This document shows, in pieces, positions 7,452 through 9,253 of a DNA stretch of 9,253 nucleotides. The notes beneath the pieces were generated by a model. It was given only the letters and a program-made list of their open reading frames with translations. It had not been told where the DNA came from and made no database searches. Position 1 is the first letter of the stretch; each line of letters opens with the position of its first letter. Source of the stretch: B18-G4 sp003648575 (lineage in GTDB: Bacteria > Bacteroidota > Bacteroidia > Bacteroidales > B18-G4); assembly GCA_029942245.1 (NCBI GenBank), contig JAOZTN010000103.1:1-9253 (forward strand), written 5' to 3'. A program made the position numbers and the translations under genes.

Positions 7452-7481
7452 AGCCCCTGCCCAAAAGCAGGGGCTTTTTTT
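7452..7481 (+). terminator. Rho-independent terminator of paralogue 3
   Basis: A perfect 9-bp stem AGCCCCTGC / GCAGGGGCT with a six-base loop is followed by T to 7481. It sits between the convergent stops at 7429 and 7492. Read on the - strand it has no T-tract after the stem, so it probably serves only the + strand. Confidence 0.9.
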
Positions 7482-7491
7482 ATAGCATTTT

Positions 7492-8238
7492 TCAGAGTTC
7501 AGAATTCCATATTTCCCAGGCTTTTTCTGCCTGTGCCTGCAACATGATCAGCCCGTTATCGGTAGCGGCTTTCTGTTGCTTCGCTTTTATCAGGAAGGGT
7601 GTTTCCGGTGGGTTATAGATCAAATCAAATAAGAGGTGGGCGGAGGACAAATGCTTATAGGGGATTTCAGGGTATTCATCCATGTACATGCCCATCCCCA
7701 GGGGGGTGGTATTAATGATCAGTTTGTGTGAATGTATATGCTTTGCAGTAAGCCCTGAATAAGTGATCTTTCCCTTTCCTGCTTGCCGTGAGACAACACT
7801 AAAAGCAATGTCCAGTTTCCTCAGTGCATATGCCACGGCACGGGCAGCACCACCGCTGCCCAGAATGAGCGCATCCGGCTTTTTTGAACCGACCATGCGC
7901 AGGAGGGCAGTGGCAAAGCCATCCACATCCGTGTTATAGCCTTTGATATGCCTTTTTCCGCTATCCAGGGTAATCTCCAGGGTGTTCACAGCCCTGATCT
8001 TCCGGGCTACATCATCAAGCTCATCGCAGTATTGGATGACATCGGTTTTGAATGGACTGGTCACGCTTAATCCTTTCAGACTGGGATAGGTATCGAGAAG
8101 AGGTATCAGCCCATGGATGTCTTGCAGGAGGAATCGCTCATAGCGGGCATCGATATCCTCAAGCATGAATTTATCGGTGAAGTATTTCTCCGACAGGGAA
8201 TGGGAGACCGGGTTGCCGATCAGTCCGTAATGATCCAT
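7492..8238 (-). CDS. aroE: Shikimate dehydrogenase (NADP+)
   Basis: It reduces 3-dehydroshikimate to shikimate in the cytoplasm, a late step of the shikimate route to chorismate and aromatic amino acids. I chose ATG 8238-8236 (248 aa) because MDHYGLIGNPVSHSLS is the family N-terminus; the frame stays open 21 codons upstream inside the neighbouring gene, but those residues are unlike AroE. Visible features are the substrate serines Ser14 and Ser16 (HSLS), VTSPFK with catalytic Lys64, AVNT with Asn85, GYNTD with catalytic Asp104, the NADP loop GSGGAARA at 127-134, NTTPLGM, and the C-terminal GLxMLxxQ with Gln236. Two positions are unusual: the common N-V-T before the lysine is S-V-T (Ser58), and the common I-G-A-V-N is I-R-A-V-N. 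The gene follows popT with a one-base TGATG overlap, so translational coupling is likely. Length is normal. Confidence 0.93.
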   Translation of the reverse strand: MDHYGLIGNPVSHSLSEKYFTDKFMLEDIDARYERFLLQDIHGLIPLLDTYPSLKGLSVTSPFKTDVIQYCDELDDVARKIRAVNTLEITLDSGKRHIKGYNTDVDGFATALLRMVGSKKPDALILGSGGAARAVAYALRKLDIAFSVVSRQAGKGKITYSGLTAKHIHSHKLIINTTPLGMGMYMDEYPEIPYKHLSSAHLLFDLIYNPPETPFLIKAKQQKAATDNGLIMLQAQAEKAWEIWNSEL

Positions 8239-9170
8239 CAGGCTTTCTTTTTGGCCAGCAGTTCGGTGACCCATATACTGATGATGCCCAAAAGTATACA
8301 TGTAATGGCGATCCAGAAATCAGTGCCAAGTTGATCCGGCAGGTAACGGGAGTAATGTGTGATCACCTTTTCTCCATCTTTCATGATCAATTCCCCGCCT
8401 GTATTTGTGAGGTATTCTTCTTTTTGCCAGGGCCATAAGATACCAACTGATCCCAGGATAAAGCCTGTCAGAATTGAGATGGTCTCATCCCGGAAGCGTT
8501 TAAATACCCAGGACAGGATGTGTGCGAATGCTACCAATCCAACGGCAGCCCCAATAATCACGGGCAGAAGGACGCCAAAATCACGCTCGTTAATGGCATC
8601 AATGGCCACCAGGCGGTAGTTACCCATTATAAAGAGGATGAAGGAACCTGATAGCCCGGGAAGGATCATACTGCATATGGCGGCTACGCCGCAAATCATC
8701 AGGTAAAAGAAATTATCGTTCTCCTGGCCTTTGCTCAGGAATGAGATGAGGATAGCAATGGCGGTACCAATGATGAAGGTAACCACCACCGCAGGCGTGA
8801 CCTTACTGATTCTTCTTCCTACAAAAAACACGGATGCCAGCACCAATCCAAAGAAAAATGCCCAGATATATACCGGGTATTCCCTGAATAAATAGTCGAA
8901 TAGCCGGGCCAGGCTCACTATGGCAATGAATATACCTGTTGCGATGGCCAGCAGGAAATACAGGTCGGTATAGCGGGCAAATTCACCAAATTTCCCTTTT
9001 AGCAAAAGCCTGACCGCTTTCAGATCGAAAGATTTTATGGCATTGATCAGCCGTTCGAAGATCTCTGTGATCAGGGCAATTGTCCCTCCCGAAACTCCGG
9101 GAATCACATTGGCTGCCCCCATTGCCATGCCCTTCAGCATCAGGAATATGTAAAACTTGATTTTTTGCAT
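8238..9170 (-). CDS. popT: DUF368 / PopT-type undecaprenyl-phosphate transporter
   Basis: This is a polytopic inner-membrane protein of 310 aa. DUF368 proteins (PopT) have been reported, together with DedA-family UptA, to return undecaprenyl phosphate across the membrane for reuse in peptidoglycan and other envelope polymer synthesis. Diagnostic features are the paired motifs GAANVIPGVSGGT (residues 18-30) and MILPGLSGSF (168-177), the two halves of an inverted repeat, with hydrophobic segments around 70-90, 100-118, 125-145, 154-166, 195-220, 230-245 and 285-303. I chose ATG 9170-9168 (MQKIKF) over TTG 9176, two codons upstream. Its stop overlaps the aroE start. Transcription would begin close to the gene: only 28 bases separate the start codon from the heptanucleotide repeat. 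The symbol follows the family's published name; function in this organism is inferred. Confidence 0.85.
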   Translation of the reverse strand: MQKIKFYIFLMLKGMAMGAANVIPGVSGGTIALITEIFERLINAIKSFDLKAVRLLLKGKFGEFARYTDLYFLLAIATGIFIAIVSLARLFDYLFREYPVYIWAFFFGLVLASVFFVGRRISKVTPAVVVTFIIGTAIAILISFLSKGQENDNFFYLMICGVAAICSMILPGLSGSFILFIMGNYRLVAIDAINERDFGVLLPVIIGAAVGLVAFAHILSWVFKRFRDETISILTGFILGSVGILWPWQKEEYLTNTGGELIMKDGEKVITHYSRYLPDQLGTDFWIAITCILLGIISIWVTELLAKKKA

Positions 9171-9185
9171 TGTCAAATATCTAAA

Positions 9186-9195
9186 ACGTATACGT
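9186..9195. promoter_or_regulatory. 10-bp perfect palindrome upstream of popT
   Basis: ACGTATACGT reads the same on both strands and lies 16 bases upstream of the popT start, between that start and the tandem repeat. Its position fits an operator or promoter-overlapping site, but a chance palindrome is possible. On the - strand, GATATTTG (five of six consensus bases of TAnnTTTG) lies three bases before the ATG, which would make any transcript from it nearly leaderless. Confidence 0.3.
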
Positions 9196-9198
9196 AAA

Positions 9199-9253
9199 CT
9201 GCCTTCTGCCTTCTGCCTTCTGCCTTCTGCCTTCTGCCTTCTGCCTTCTGCCT
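9199..9253. repeat. Heptanucleotide tandem repeat (CTGCCTT)n
   Basis: Seven complete, identical copies of CTGCCTT are followed by six bases of an eighth at the window end, so the array is longer than seen. All copies are perfect. A 7-bp unit would shift frame with each copy gained or lost, but no reading frame here needs it. It lies directly upstream of the popT-aroE unit and could change promoter spacing or upstream-element content. Confidence 0.95.

Noticed and set aside
7452..7481. Bidirectional terminator serving aroE as well
   Set aside because: On the - strand the stem is followed by GGAGAT-type sequence, not a T-tract.
8239..8301. Longer aroE start 21 codons upstream
   Set aside because: The extra residues lie inside popT, do not resemble AroE, and the internal ATG gives the exact family N-terminus and a TGATG coupling.
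8359..8619. Small + strand frame within popT
   Set aside because: It is the complement of a well-supported membrane-protein gene and has no recognisable features of its own.
9171..9176. TTG start for popT two codons upstream
   Set aside because: ATG at 9170 is a standard start and family N-termini begin close to this point; the TTG adds only two residues.
9199..9253. CRISPR array
   Set aside because: The unit is 7 bp and directly tandem, with no spacers and no cas genes.

Overview
The window looks like a chromosomal piece of a Bacteroidota (Bacteroidetes) genome. The signs are: secreted proteins opening with the 'VLDVQST..GFLFPRMT..QR' module common in that phylum, AT-rich leaders without Shine-Dalgarno sequences, two candidate TAnnTTTG -7 boxes typical of the Bacteroidetes housekeeping sigma factor, and a shikimate dehydrogenase of Bacteroidetes type. 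No phage, plasmid, transposase or CRISPR gene is visible.

Left edge (1-516): the last 31 codons of an unrecognised + strand gene end at 98. Two bases further on, a short - strand reading frame ends at 101. Its first ~44 residues look like the start of an Nramp-family metal transporter that then breaks off, so it is probably a gene remnant. An AT-rich intergenic stretch follows.

Centre (517-7481): three tandem, same-strand paralogues encode secreted proteins of 681, 764 and 734 residues. All share one plan: a signal peptide cut before Gln24; a head module; a linker ending 'GxVGxGT..P'; a 'GRPG ... GRVWH' module; an array of about 19-24-residue Gly-rich repeats (G-[AV]-Y-G ... G-x-L-G); a very conserved C-terminal module of about 150 residues ending 'FSWIAIGKR'; and a charged, variable tail. 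The main length difference between the first two comes from repeat number (two against five units). Each gene has its own Rho-independent terminator, and genes 2 and 3 each have a candidate promoter at the same distance from the start codon, so they look like separate transcription units. Their function is unknown; a cell-surface or extracellular structural or adhesive role is inference. This cluster is the most novel part of the window.

Right side (7492-9253): a convergent - strand pair, a DUF368/PopT-type undecaprenyl-phosphate transporter followed by shikimate dehydrogenase (aroE). Stop and start overlap as TGATG, so the two are probably co-transcribed and translationally coupled. Upstream of the pair are a 10-bp palindrome and a perfect 7-bp tandem repeat (CTGCCTT, at least seven full copies) that runs off the window end.
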